Assembly (NCBI GenBank): GCA_963748405.1
Contig: CAVVIT010000005.1
Span: 248,001-312,000, forward strand
DNA: 64,000 nt
Direction of reading: 5' to 3'
DNA from: Fen-1273 sp963748405
Lineage (GTDB): Bacteria > Bacteroidota > Ignavibacteria > UBA10030 > UBA6906
Shown in pieces: positions 54,883 through 63,730 of this stretch. Position 1 is the stretch's first letter. Each line of letters starts with the position of its first letter. The notes under the pieces are model-generated. The model was not told where the DNA came from, did no database searches, and saw only the letters and a program-made list of their open reading frames with translations. Made by a program: the position numbers and the translations under genes.

Positions 54883-55425
54883 TTACCGGGACGATGCCGG
54901 TCCGGGAGACGGCACGACTGCGACGACAATCGTCTCGGCAATACGGTCGTGGACAGTTGCCCGGTTGGGGTGGATGAAGTACTGGAGAAATCCGAATCCG
55001 AATTCCAGCGACGACGCTCCGTATCCGAAAGAACGTTCAAATGACTTCCAGAACGTCAGACGATCGCGGGAAATCGAAATCACTTTGATATGGAACAGCT
55101 TCTTGCCAAGAGACTGCCCGTTCGTGAAGTAGGTGAGCAGGGTGAAATAGACGACGAGAAACACGAGGCTGTACCAGTGCGTGAAATCGAACGTCAGGTG
55201 GACATCGCCGATACTGTAGCCAAACCAGGCCGCGAGCCGGGAACCGAGTATCACGAGTGCAGTAAATGCGACGAGGGCAATGACAAAATCCACGATGAAC
55301 GCACCGGCCCTGGCTTTGAAACTCGCCAGGGGCAACCCGTGTAACTCGAGCATCCGCCCGGTCTCGTGGGCGTCGTTCACGCCCGGCCCTTTTTTTTTCA
55401 TCGGCCTGCTCCCCGATTGAGTCAT
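54883..55425 (-). CDS. RDD-family membrane protein
   Basis: A 180-residue protein. The RDD signature reads LASFKARAGAFIVDFVIALV, with further helices and the conserved NGQSLGKKLFHIKVI segment; the family name comes from Arg-Asp-Asp residues, here partly replaced (FIVDF). The ATG at 55425 overlaps the acrB stop (ATGA at 55422-55425), so it is translationally coupled to the efflux pump; a later ATG at 55401 is an alternative. Some RDD proteins are implicated in ion transport, but the role here is unknown. Confidence 0.82.
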   Translation of the reverse strand: MTQSGSRPMKKKGPGVNDAHETGRMLELHGLPLASFKARAGAFIVDFVIALVAFTALVILGSRLAAWFGYSIGDVHLTFDFTHWYSLVFLVVYFTLLTYFTNGQSLGKKLFHIKVISISRDRLTFWKSFERSFGYGASSLEFGFGFLQYFIHPNRATVHDRIAETIVVAVVPSPGPASSR

Positions 55426-58400
55426 TTTGCGCGCAGCGGACGCGGCAGCACCCGCCGGAACCATTCCACGACTTTCCCGAACGAGAAATCGTCGATAAGC
55501 GAATACACGACCGGCACGAGGAACAGCGTCAGGAGCGTCGAGGTGATGAGCCCGCCGATCACCGCCTGCCCCATGGGGGAGCGGAATTCGCTCCCCTCAC
55601 TGACGGCGAAGGCGACAGGCATCATGCCGAAAATCATCGCGAACGTCGTCATCAGGATGGGCCGGAGCCGGGTCGCTCCGGCGTTCACAAGGGCGGTCGT
55701 CCTGTCCATCCCCCGGTCCCTCAGCACGTTGGCATAGTCGACAAGCAGGATGCCGTTTTTCGTCACGAGCCCCATCAGCATGATGATCCCGATCATCGAG
55801 ATCACCGAGAGCGCGCTCCCGAACACCAGGAGCGCGAAGACGGCACCGATCAGGGACATCGGGAGCGCGAGCATGATCGAGAAGGGATGCACGAAACTCT
55901 CGAACTGGGCCGCGAGGACAATATACACGAACACCACGGCCAGGGCAAGTGCGATGAGTATGTTCACGAACGACTGGGCCTGCTGCTCGCCCGATCCGGT
56001 TACGCCGACGACGTACCCCGGAGGCGTTTCGAGCCGGGCCGTGCGCTTCATGATGTCTCCCAGCACGTCCCCCATCTGGCGGCCGGAGGTGTTCGCGTCG
56101 ATGCGGATTTCCCGCTGCCGGTCGAACCTGTTGATCTTCGAGGGTCCCGAGCCGGGACCGATATCCGCCACGTAATAGACCGGGACGAGAAGCTTCTGCT
56201 GGTTCGGACCGTCCTTTGACCCCTTGATCGTCAGGTTCCGGATGTTCTCCAGCGATGTCCGGTCCTCCTTCGCGAGCCGCACCCTGACGTCGACCTGGTC
56301 CCCCCCTTCCGAATACTGCGTCGCGACCGCCCCGTCGACCATGGCACGGATGCCGGTCGCGATGAGGCCGACGTTGACGCCGAGATCTGAAGCTTTCTCG
56401 CGGTCGATGCGGATCCGCACCTCGGGCTTAGACGTTTCAAGACTGTTCTCCACGTCGACGGCCCCGGGCGTCGAGCGGACGATTCCCTCCACTTTTGCAG
56501 CAAGATCCTGGAGTGTGGCGAGATCCTCCCCCCTGACGCTCATGACTACGGGCTTCGTCGCTCCGCTCGCCCCCTGGGCGATCAGGATGCTGAGATTTGC
56601 CCCCGGGACGACCGCGAGATCGCGGCGGACCTCGGCCATGATCGTTTCGATCCCTTTCTTCCGCTCGGCCTTCTTGACGAGCTTCACGAGTATGTTCCCC
56701 TTCGTCTCGGGGTCGTTGCCGGCGCCGATCGTGGTCAGCGTCGTGATCACCTCCGGCCGGCGGTTCAGCACTTCCTCCACTTGCGCGCAGATCGATCCGG
56801 TCTGGTCGAGCGAGCTCCCGGGGGAGGCGGTCACGCCGATCGTGAATTCGCTCTGATCGCTTGTCGGAAAGAACGCCGAACCGAGAAACCGGGTCATGAA
56901 GAGACTCAGGAGGAACACCAGGGCCGCTCCCCCGATGACGGCGGCGCGGTGGGCGAGAGACCAGGAAATCGCCTTCTGGTACTTCCTGCTCAGGACCTCG
57001 AAGAAATGGTTGAAATAGTACAGCACCGTGCGGAAGAGGTTGCCGCCGGGGGTCAGTTCTTCGTCCTCTTTTCTGAGCCATTTCGACGCCAGCATCGGCG
57101 TCAGCGTGAATGCGACAAACAGGGACACGAGGACGGCCACCGCAACGGTGATACCGAACTGGTAGAAGAACCTCCCGATGATCCCCGTCATGAACGCGAC
57201 GGGGACGAACACCGCCACGACGGTGAACGTCGTCGCCATGACCGCGAGTCCGATTTCGCTCGTGGCGGCCTTGGCCGCCTCCATGGGGGTCTCCCCCTCG
57301 TGCATGTGCCTGTAGATGTTCTCGATGACGACGATCGCGTCGTCGATGAGGAGCCCGACGGCGAGGGAGAGGGCCATCAGCGACATCACGTTGAGCGTGA
57401 AGTTCAGCGCGAACATGATGATGAAGCTCGCAATGATCGACGTCGGAAGCGCGATCGCGCTGATGATCGTGGGGCGCAGATTCGCCAGGAACAGGTACAC
57501 GACGACGACCGCCAGAAGACCTCCGTAGAGGATGTCGAAGATGACGTCATCGACGGTCTCGCGGATGAAAATGCTGTTGTCCCGGGCCAGCGCGATCTGG
57601 ATGTCGGGGGGGATCTCTTTCTTCAGACGATCGACCTGGACCTTGATCGCCTCGGCAACCTGGACGGTATTGCTGCCCGACTGTTTCTGTATATTGAGGC
57701 CGACGGCCCGTTTCCCGTTCATGCGGGCAAGACTCGTCCGTTCTTTGATGCCGTCGCTCACGGACGCCACGTCCGAGAGATGCACGACTTTTCCTCCGGG
57801 GGTCGCCACGATCACGCTGTTGAAATCGTCCACGTTCGTGTACTTCCCCATCGTCCGGAGCAGGAGCTGCCTGGGACCCCGGACGAGGTTTCCGGCGGGA
57901 ACCTCCATGTTCGCGGCGCCGACGCTCTGGACGATGTCCTGGATCGACAGATTGTACGCCTGCATCCTCGCCGCGTCGACCTCGACCTCGATCTCGCGCT
58001 CGTCGCCACCCACGAGATCGACCGAACCGACTCCCGGGACGTTTTCGAGGCGTTTCTTGATGACGTCCTTCGTGTAGGTCGTGATATCTTTCCCGGATCT
58101 GCTCCCGGAGACGGTGAGCGTCATGATCGGGAAGCTGGCGGGATCGAGCCTCGTGATGACGGGATCGTCGATTTCCGTCGGCAGGTTCGCCCGGGCGGCG
58201 GCGACCTTTTCCCTCACCTCTTGGGCAGCGAGCTTTCCGTCGATTTCGAGCTTGAACTGGATGATGACGATCGAGAGCCCCTCCTGCGACGTCGACTGGA
58301 TGTGGTCGACCCCCGCGATCGCGTTGACGGCGTCCTCGATTTTCTTGGTGACGTCGGATTCGATCTGCTCGGGGCCGGCCCCCCGGAGGACCGTCGTCAC

Positions 58401-58538
58401 GGTCACGTACGGGATATCGATGTCGGGGAACTGGTCGATATTCAGCTTGGAATAGGAAAAAAGGCCGAGCACGATCAGTGCGAAGATCATCATCGTCGCA
58501 AAGACCGGCCTCTCGATCGATACATCTGCAAGTTTCAT
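55422..58538 (-). CDS. acrB: RND efflux transporter (HAE1, AcrB-like)
   Basis: A 1038-residue inner-membrane RND pump of the usual length. It begins MKLADVSIERPVFATMMIFA with the first transmembrane helix, and the helix-4 proton-relay region is present as GLLIDDAIVVIENI. The two large periplasmic loops and about 12 helices fit the drug-exporting HAE1 subclass. It works with the adaptor and the TolC-like channel encoded just upstream to export hydrophobic compounds. It starts 28 bp after the corrected end of the adaptor gene. The symbol is by similarity; the substrate range is unknown. Confidence 0.93.
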   Translation of the reverse strand: MKLADVSIERPVFATMMIFALIVLGLFSYSKLNIDQFPDIDIPYVTVTTVLRGAGPEQIESDVTKKIEDAVNAIAGVDHIQSTSQEGLSIVIIQFKLEIDGKLAAQEVREKVAAARANLPTEIDDPVITRLDPASFPIMTLTVSGSRSGKDITTYTKDVIKKRLENVPGVGSVDLVGGDEREIEVEVDAARMQAYNLSIQDIVQSVGAANMEVPAGNLVRGPRQLLLRTMGKYTNVDDFNSVIVATPGGKVVHLSDVASVSDGIKERTSLARMNGKRAVGLNIQKQSGSNTVQVAEAIKVQVDRLKKEIPPDIQIALARDNSIFIRETVDDVIFDILYGGLLAVVVVYLFLANLRPTIISAIALPTSIIASFIIMFALNFTLNVMSLMALSLAVGLLIDDAIVVIENIYRHMHEGETPMEAAKAATSEIGLAVMATTFTVVAVFVPVAFMTGIIGRFFYQFGITVAVAVLVSLFVAFTLTPMLASKWLRKEDEELTPGGNLFRTVLYYFNHFFEVLSRKYQKAISWSLAHRAAVIGGAALVFLLSLFMTRFLGSAFFPTSDQSEFTIGVTASPGSSLDQTGSICAQVEEVLNRRPEVITTLTTIGAGNDPETKGNILVKLVKKAERKKGIETIMAEVRRDLAVVPGANLSILIAQGASGATKPVVMSVRGEDLATLQDLAAKVEGIVRSTPGAVDVENSLETSKPEVRIRIDREKASDLGVNVGLIATGIRAMVDGAVATQYSEGGDQVDVRVRLAKEDRTSLENIRNLTIKGSKDGPNQQKLLVPVYYVADIGPGSGPSKINRFDRQREIRIDANTSGRQMGDVLGDIMKRTARLETPPGYVVGVTGSGEQQAQSFVNILIALALAVVFVYIVLAAQFESFVHPFSIMLALPMSLIGAVFALLVFGSALSVISMIGIIMLMGLVTKNGILLVDYANVLRDRGMDRTTALVNAGATRLRPILMTTFAMIFGMMPVAFAVSEGSEFRSPMGQAVIGGLITSTLLTLFLVPVVYSLIDDFSFGKVVEWFRRVLPRPLRAK

Positions 58539-58566
58539 CCGGACCCCGTCGTCATATCAGATTCGT

Positions 58567-59623
58567 TTACCTGCTCACCACGGTGACGAGCGAACTGTCC
58601 TTGAGATTGTTCGCTCCCACCGTCGCCACCGTGTCGCCTTGCGCCAGCCCCTGCAGGATCGCCGTCCGCTCTCCGTCCGTCACACCGCGGAAGGACCGGA
58701 ACCAGGAAGGACCGTCCGCCCCGGACGACGAACACGCGGCTCGTGACGCCGTCGGTCTGCACCGCCGCCGAGGGAACGATGAGCTGGTCCCCGGCCGGCG
58801 AAACGTTGAGATTGACCTTGACGAACATCCCAGGTTTCAGCCACCTGTCGGGCGTGTTCTGAAAGAGCGCTTTCACGTCGAACGACCGGGAGCGGACGTC
58901 CGCCGATTTCGAAAGCTGGATGATCTTCCCCCGGACCTTCAGGTCGGGCCTCGCCTCGGAGTAGATGACGGCCTCCTGTCCGAGCGCGACGTTCGTGACG
59001 TCGTTTTCGTTCAGGCTGATCGTGACTTTCATCCTCTCGATGTTCGCCACGGTGACCAGGACCTGACCCGGGGTCGTCAGATCGCCGAGACTCACGTTCA
59101 CGGCCGTCACCACCCCCGCAATCGGGGTCGTCAGCTCCACCGCGCTCCGCGCGGCGTCAAAATTCGCCTTTGCGACGTCGTAGGCGGTCTGGGCCCCGTC
59201 CAGCGACTGGAGCGACACCGCCCCCTCGCCGTAGAGCGATTTCATCCGTTCCAGGGACTTCCCGGCGTTCAGGAATCCCGCCTCCGCCTGGAAATACTGC
59301 GAGGACGTCCCCCCCTTGTCGAGCTCCGCCAGCACCTGTCCCCTGCGGACGGGGACGCCGACGACGGCCTTGATCCCTGTAATACGCTCGGAGATCTTTG
59401 CAACGATGTTCGCCTGTTCCTCCCCTTCGAGAGACCCGGTGTACACCCTCGTCACGATCAGAGGTGCTTTCATGACCACGGCGGTCTCCACCGGCACGAT
59501 CTGCGGTGCGATGCCGGACCCGGTTTTTGACCTGTCATCCTTCGACGAGCCGCAGCCCGGGACAACGGCCAACAATCCCGAAACGACCACGAGCGCTGCG
59601 CAGCCGACCATCTGTACTTTCAT
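58567..59623 (-). CDS. acrA: RND periplasmic adaptor (AcrA-like lipoprotein), frameshifted near its end
   Basis: The adaptor starts at the ATG at 59623 (MKVQMVGCAALVVVSGLLAV) with a lipobox ending GCGSS, so it is membrane-anchored. It has the hairpin, lipoyl and beta-barrel layout of the family (VPVRRGQVLAELD, PIAGVVTAVNVSLGDL, WLKPGMFVKVNLN). After VVRGGRSFLVPV the frame as sequenced turns into nonsense ending at 58535. A one-base shift near 58690-58700 restores RGVTDGERTAILQGLAQGD and an end at 58567 (SLVTVVSR). The shift may be a real mutation or an error in the GGAAGGACCGG repeat there. Confidence 0.87.
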
Positions 59624-59645
59624 GATTGCCCCTTTGTGTGCGTTG

Positions 59646-61007
59646 TCAATGCGTAAGACTCTTCCCCGACGTGTTTTCCCATTCCGCTCTGGCGACAAGG
59701 AAGTCGTAGACTGCCTGGGCACGGGTTGCCCGGGCGCGCGTCATCGCGACCTGCGAGTCCATCAGCTCGAGCTGCGTGCCGACGCCGCTCTTGTACCTGG
59801 TCTGCGCGATCCTGACCGCCTTTTCCGCCTGGGCGACATTCTGTTCCTGTCCCAGGATCCGCTTCCTCGCCTCCGCCATCCTGAGCTCGGCGGCCTGCAG
59901 CTGTATCGTCAGCCCTTCTTCCGCCTTCAGCCTGGCGTAGTGGACCTTGTCGCGGTCCACGATCGCCTCCTCGGTCTGCGCCCCCGTCCTGAACCCGTCG
60001 AACAGCGGGAACGAAAGCTGGAGCCCCACGTTCAGGGATGTCGCCCACATGTAGTTTCTGAACGCAAACGTGTTGTCCTGCGTCTGGTACTGGTAGGAGC
60101 CGATGAGACTCAGGGTCGGAAAATAGTCCGCCCGCTGTATGCTGATGTTCTTGTCGAGCATGTCCTCCTGCAACGCGAGCTGGAGGAGCGCAGGGTTCGA
60201 CGAGACCATGTCCCGGCGGGCTTCCGCAAGGACTTCCGGAGGGACTTCGTCAAACGTGAATCCGCCCGCGACGTCGAGATCCGTGTCAAGCGGAATGGCG
60301 AGGAGGTTTTTGAGCGCGTTCAGCGAGAGCACGAGCGCGTTCTCCGCGGAGATGAGCAGCGGCTCGGTGTTGGCGAGCTCCACCTCGGCCCGCAGGAGAT
60401 CGTACTCGGCGGCGCTGCCGTGCGCGTAGAGCGACCGGACGTTCTCGACGTTGGAGCGGACGACGTCGAGTCCCTCCCTGTTGGCGGCCGCGAGCTCTTT
60501 CGAGAGCAGCACGGCGTAAAAGGCTTTCCTGACGGCGAGGGTCACGTCCTGCGTCGTGGCGCGGTAGGCCTCTTCGGCAAAATCGTGGTAGGTGTGGGCG
60601 ATGTCGAGCGCCACACCGACCTTCCGGCTGTAGAGCACCTGCGACAGCGTCGCGCCAAGGAGGTACGAGTTGTTGGAACCGAGTTCAAGGGCTTCGGTGG
60701 AGTTCCCCGGGTTGAACGCCGTGTTGGGGGGAAGAAACAGAACTGGAAGCTTCACGTTGCGGGTGTACATGCCCGACACGGAAATCTGGGGCAGCGCCCC
60801 CGCCCAGGCCTCCGTTACCTGCGCGTCCGCGCGGTATCGTTCCTTTTCCGCGATCATGACATCGCGGTTCTGCCCTGTGGCGATCGCGAGGGCGCTGTCG
60901 AGCGTCAGCGTGATCTTCGGGTTCCGCTGCAGGCCCTGCCCCTCCGCACAGGGAGAGGCCGCCAGGAGAATCAGGAGGATCGGGAAGAGTTGCAGTTTCG
61001 CGTTCAT
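59646..61007 (-). CDS. TolC-family outer-membrane efflux channel
   Basis: A 453-residue outer-membrane factor with a signal peptide (MNAKLQLFPILLILLAASPC) and the duplicated helical-hairpin repeats of TolC: LTLDSALAIATGQNRDVMIA near the start and the matching LLQLALQEDMLDKNISIQRA in the second half, with the periplasmic tip segment RYKSGVGTQLELMDSQVAMT near the end. It should form the trimeric exit duct for the RND pump. It begins 61 bp after marR and the adaptor follows 22 bp later. Confidence 0.92.
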   Translation of the reverse strand: MNAKLQLFPILLILLAASPCAEGQGLQRNPKITLTLDSALAIATGQNRDVMIAEKERYRADAQVTEAWAGALPQISVSGMYTRNVKLPVLFLPPNTAFNPGNSTEALELGSNNSYLLGATLSQVLYSRKVGVALDIAHTYHDFAEEAYRATTQDVTLAVRKAFYAVLLSKELAAANREGLDVVRSNVENVRSLYAHGSAAEYDLLRAEVELANTEPLLISAENALVLSLNALKNLLAIPLDTDLDVAGGFTFDEVPPEVLAEARRDMVSSNPALLQLALQEDMLDKNISIQRADYFPTLSLIGSYQYQTQDNTFAFRNYMWATSLNVGLQLSFPLFDGFRTGAQTEEAIVDRDKVHYARLKAEEGLTIQLQAAELRMAEARKRILGQEQNVAQAEKAVRIAQTRYKSGVGTQLELMDSQVAMTRARATRAQAVYDFLVARAEWENTSGKSLTH

Positions 61008-61068
61008 GGGTGTTTACCGGGAGCCGGTTCCATTCAAGTACAATGTTCTGACGGTCAGATATCTGCCG

Positions 61069-61515
61069 CTACAATTTGCGCGGAAGCGATGCGTTGATTT
61101 TCCTGTAGAGCGCCAGAAGCTCGTCCTGCTCGGCTTCCTCGAGGACAGAAAGCATCGCCCGCCCCAGCCCGAGAATCGTATCTTCCACGACTCTGTACAG
61201 CGCAGCGCCTTCGCCCGTGAGGGCCACGCGGACGACGCGCCTGTCTTCCTCCGAACGTTCCCGCGCAATGAGTCCTTTTTCCACCAGCCGGTCAACGATA
61301 AGCGTCGCGCTGCTCACGGTGAGCCTTATCTTCACTGCCAGCTCGCTCATCGTGCAGGCGCCGTCCTGACCGAGGAAGAAAATCACGCTTCCGTCATGCT
61401 TGTTCAGGTCCGCCATCCTCGCCAGCGTAAGGCTGTCCTGCCACTGCATGTACCGGTCGCCCAACTTCCTGAATTCGGACATCAATTCAGCAGCTTTCCG
61501 GTCGAGATTGCCCAT
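61069..61515 (-). CDS. MarR-family repressor of the efflux operon
   Basis: A 148-residue winged helix-turn-helix protein. The DNA-binding region is CTMSELAVKIRLTVSSATLI and VDRLVEKGLIARERSEEDRR, with the DRR wing motif, and a C-terminal helix for dimerisation. It is the first gene of the efflux operon, and an inverted repeat sits 23-43 bp upstream of its start, the usual plan for an autoregulated repressor that is released by a phenolic or other toxic ligand. The ligand is unknown. Confidence 0.92.
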   Translation of the reverse strand: MGNLDRKAAELMSEFRKLGDRYMQWQDSLTLARMADLNKHDGSVIFFLGQDGACTMSELAVKIRLTVSSATLIVDRLVEKGLIARERSEEDRRVVRVALTGEGAALYRVVEDTILGLGRAMLSVLEEAEQDELLALYRKINASLPRKL

Positions 61516-61537
61516 ATTCTCTACAATACCTCGATAT

Positions 61538-61558
61538 TTGAATAATTCGAATATTCAA
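61538..61558. promoter_or_regulatory. MarR-type inverted-repeat operator
   Basis: TTGAATA (61538-61544) and TATTCAA (61552-61558) are perfect 7-bp arms around ATTCGAA, which itself contains the palindrome TTCGAA. It lies just upstream of the marR start and is AT-rich relative to its surroundings. Confidence 0.65.
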
Positions 61559-61595
61559 TAATAAGAAAGTTATCCGCGAGTGTCAAGCCGCGGAC

Positions 61596-61623
61596 AAAAT
61601 AAAAGCCCCGCAAATCGCGGGGC
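61596..61623 (-). terminator. Terminator after the DUF4412 gene
   Basis: On the minus strand GCCCCGC and GCGGGGC (61605-61611 and 61617-61623) form a tight stem followed by TTTTATTTT. It lies 30 bp past the stop of the DUF4412 gene at 61653. Confidence 0.88.
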
Positions 61624-61652
61624 CCTGTTCTCACAACGTCCGGTTAAGGAGC

Positions 61653-62417
61653 TTACTTTGCTCCCTTTTGCATCATCGGGGATTCCGTCTTCGTGTAGCC
61701 GTCCGGGACGGCGAACTCGCTGGCCGGGGTCGACTTCTTCTCGACCTTCGTCACGATCGTCGTCATCTTCCCCATCATGTCCATGTCGGTCTCGATCGGG
61801 AAACCGTCCATCTTCTGGTAGGCATCGCCGAGACCGGTCATGTTCGTCAGCGTCGCCATCCGCTTCCCGAATTCCATCCAGTCTTTGCGGAGGTTGTCAA
61901 ACCCCGCCACGTCCTTCGTCACCCACATCGTCGACAGGTCCTTCCCTCCGCGGGTCATCACGTACTTCGTGCAGGCGAATCCGCTTATCGTCTTCGTGTC
62001 ACCGGTCGCTTTGATTTCAACGGGCTTATCGGCACCGCCCATCAGGGCACCCAGCGACTCCATCTGTTTCCTCTGCTCGGGAGGCATGTTCTTTATCTTC
62101 TCCTGAAACTGGGCCATCTTGTCCGACGCCTTTTTGGCATACGCTTCCATCTCGGCGAACGTCATCTCCGAGTAGGTCTTCTTTGCCGGATCCGCGTCGT
62201 AGATCTTCTCCTGGTCCATCCGGAGAATCATGATCTTGGTCGGGCTGACAATCTTGAACATCTTGGGCATCGCGTAATTCTGGGACAGGCTCCCCTTATC
62301 ACCCATGGGTCCGCCCGTCGTCGTCGATTCCCAGTAGAGTCCCTGGCCCAGCGCTGAGAAGGAAACGAGGAGCGCCAGGCAGAGTCCGGTGAGAAGAACA
62401 CGGCTGTTGATTTTCAT
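61653..62417 (-). CDS. DUF4412 periplasmic protein
   Basis: A 254-residue exported protein from the ATG at 62417, with a signal peptide (MKINSRVLLTGLCLALLVSF). The body contains paired phrases typical of DUF4412: KIMILRMDQEKIYDADPAKKTY, GFACTKYVMTRGGKDLSTMW and EFAVPDGYTKTE at the end. These proteins are thought to be lipoprotein-carrier-like, with a LolA-like beta half-barrel, but have no proven role. The gene is single, with its own hairpin terminator, and lies between the efflux regulator and the ferredoxin. Confidence 0.82.
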   Translation of the reverse strand: MKINSRVLLTGLCLALLVSFSALGQGLYWESTTTGGPMGDKGSLSQNYAMPKMFKIVSPTKIMILRMDQEKIYDADPAKKTYSEMTFAEMEAYAKKASDKMAQFQEKIKNMPPEQRKQMESLGALMGGADKPVEIKATGDTKTISGFACTKYVMTRGGKDLSTMWVTKDVAGFDNLRKDWMEFGKRMATLTNMTGLGDAYQKMDGFPIETDMDMMGKMTTIVTKVEKKSTPASEFAVPDGYTKTESPMMQKGAK

Positions 62418-62516
62418 ATGCAACCTTTCTCGATGTGAAGGTGATGGGAGAGTTCGAGCCGCCCTCCCCGGGCCCCGGTCATCCGGAGCGGCGCCGGGCG
62501 AGGGCACGGTGCGTCA

Positions 62517-62918
62517 TCAGACCTGTTTCGAACCCGGAAGGGGAAGCGGACCTTCCCGGATGATCTCGATCCCTGCAGCGTTCTGTATCCATTCGGCATC
62601 GGGGAGCACTGATCGCTGCGTCCAGTCCGCGGCAACCTTGAGCGATTCCGCACTCGGGACCATCTCGATCGTGTCCCAGGGGCAGTACTTCACGCACAGC
62701 TTGCAGCCGATGCATATGTCGAGGTCGATCTCGACGAGCTTCTTGTGCTGGTCATACTCGGGGCCCGGAACGGTGAGTATGCAATCCACCGGACAGAACT
62801 CGATGCACACTTCGCATCCCGTACAGCCCGCCTGGTTGACGACGGCGAGCTCCTTGGGCCGCTTTTTGGCCTTCACCGGCGCCGAAGCGGGGACGGGGCG
62901 CGCAACTTGATCCGCCAT
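62517..62918 (-). CDS. Two-cluster 4Fe-4S ferredoxin-like protein
   Basis: A 133-residue protein with two full 4Fe-4S motifs: CTGCEVCIEFCPVDC and CIGCKLCVKYCPWD. The N-terminal extension (VARPVPASAPVKAKKRPKEL) and the 45-residue C-terminal extension (WTQRSVLPDAEWIQNAAGIE) go beyond a plain bacterial ferredoxin and resemble the electron-carrier subunits encoded near oxidoreductases. Redox partners are not in the window. It starts 41 bp after the PAP2-like gene on the same strand. Confidence 0.9.
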   Translation of the reverse strand: MADQVARPVPASAPVKAKKRPKELAVVNQAGCTGCEVCIEFCPVDCILTVPGPEYDQHKKLVEIDLDICIGCKLCVKYCPWDTIEMVPSAESLKVAADWTQRSVLPDAEWIQNAAGIEIIREGPLPLPGSKQV

Positions 62919-62959
62919 GTATCAATGCTCCGTATATGGAAGAACGGTGATTCCCGCCT

Positions 62960-63589
62960 TTAATTAACCAAAATGCCCCTTCTTTTGCAAATTCCGAGGA
63001 CGATCGAGTACGCCCCGTAGGCAAAGAAAGGGGCGGCAAATACGTCCACCGTGTAATGGACGTGCTGGAGCACCACGCAGATCCCCACGCAGAGCGTGGA
63101 GGCGGCGAACGCAATGCGCATCCGCTTCCCGGGAACGACGAGAAAGAGAAGGAACAGCGTCGAGGTGTGCCCGGAAAAGAACAGGTCTCTCGTGAGAGTC
63201 TTCCCCCCGCCGAAAAACTCCACGAACGGGTCCTTGAGCTCGATCATCCCCGGAGGAGGCTCCAGGGGAGCCAGATACATCGCGGCCATCCGGAAGAGGG
63301 CCATGAGCGCATAGGCCTGGAAGACAAGGAGCAGGCGCCGCGGGTGCCTGGTAAGGACCGCGAGTCCCGCCACGAGTCCCGCGTAAATGATGAGGAACGT
63401 CATCCAGGTGAGATTGACCGCGGGGAAGAGCACGAGCACAGGATCCGGGAGCGCGACGCCGTGCCTGGCTTCGACGGCATCCAGGAAATGCGTCAGGGCG
63501 ACAAGAACGGGAATGAGGACGGCCAGCGTCGCAATGCACTCCCCCCTCCACGCGGGGTCACGCCAGGCGTTTCTCAGGTTAACGAACAT
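62960..63589 (-). CDS. PAP2-like (sphingomyelin-synthase-type) membrane phosphatase
   Basis: A 209-residue membrane protein with about five helices. The catalytic blocks resemble the PAP2/sphingomyelin synthase C-terminal family: RDLFFSGHTSTLFLLFLVVP contains the SGHT motif, and HVHYTVDVFAAPFFAYGAY supplies the final histidine and Asp. It probably removes phosphate or a phospho-head group from a lipid at the membrane outer face. The first Lys/Arg block of classical PAP2 enzymes is not obvious, so the synthase-like branch fits better. Confidence 0.85.
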   Translation of the reverse strand: MFVNLRNAWRDPAWRGECIATLAVLIPVLVALTHFLDAVEARHGVALPDPVLVLFPAVNLTWMTFLIIYAGLVAGLAVLTRHPRRLLLVFQAYALMALFRMAAMYLAPLEPPPGMIELKDPFVEFFGGGKTLTRDLFFSGHTSTLFLLFLVVPGKRMRIAFAASTLCVGICVVLQHVHYTVDVFAAPFFAYGAYSIVLGICKRRGILVN

Positions 63590-63730
63590 TCCGCAATAAG
63601 ACTTATGAGTGGATGACGAAGGAGATCCAGCTCCAAAACGTCGTGAAGCTACGCACTCGGCAGCTGAAAATCAACAGGCCCCGCGGCAGGATGTACCGGG
63701 GGCCCGTTGCAGGAAACGGCGTGCTTCCCT

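Noticed and set aside
56781..58586. A 601-codon plus-strand open frame
   Set aside because: Antisense shadow of the AcrB-like gene, very rich in Arg, Asp and His with no domain pattern.
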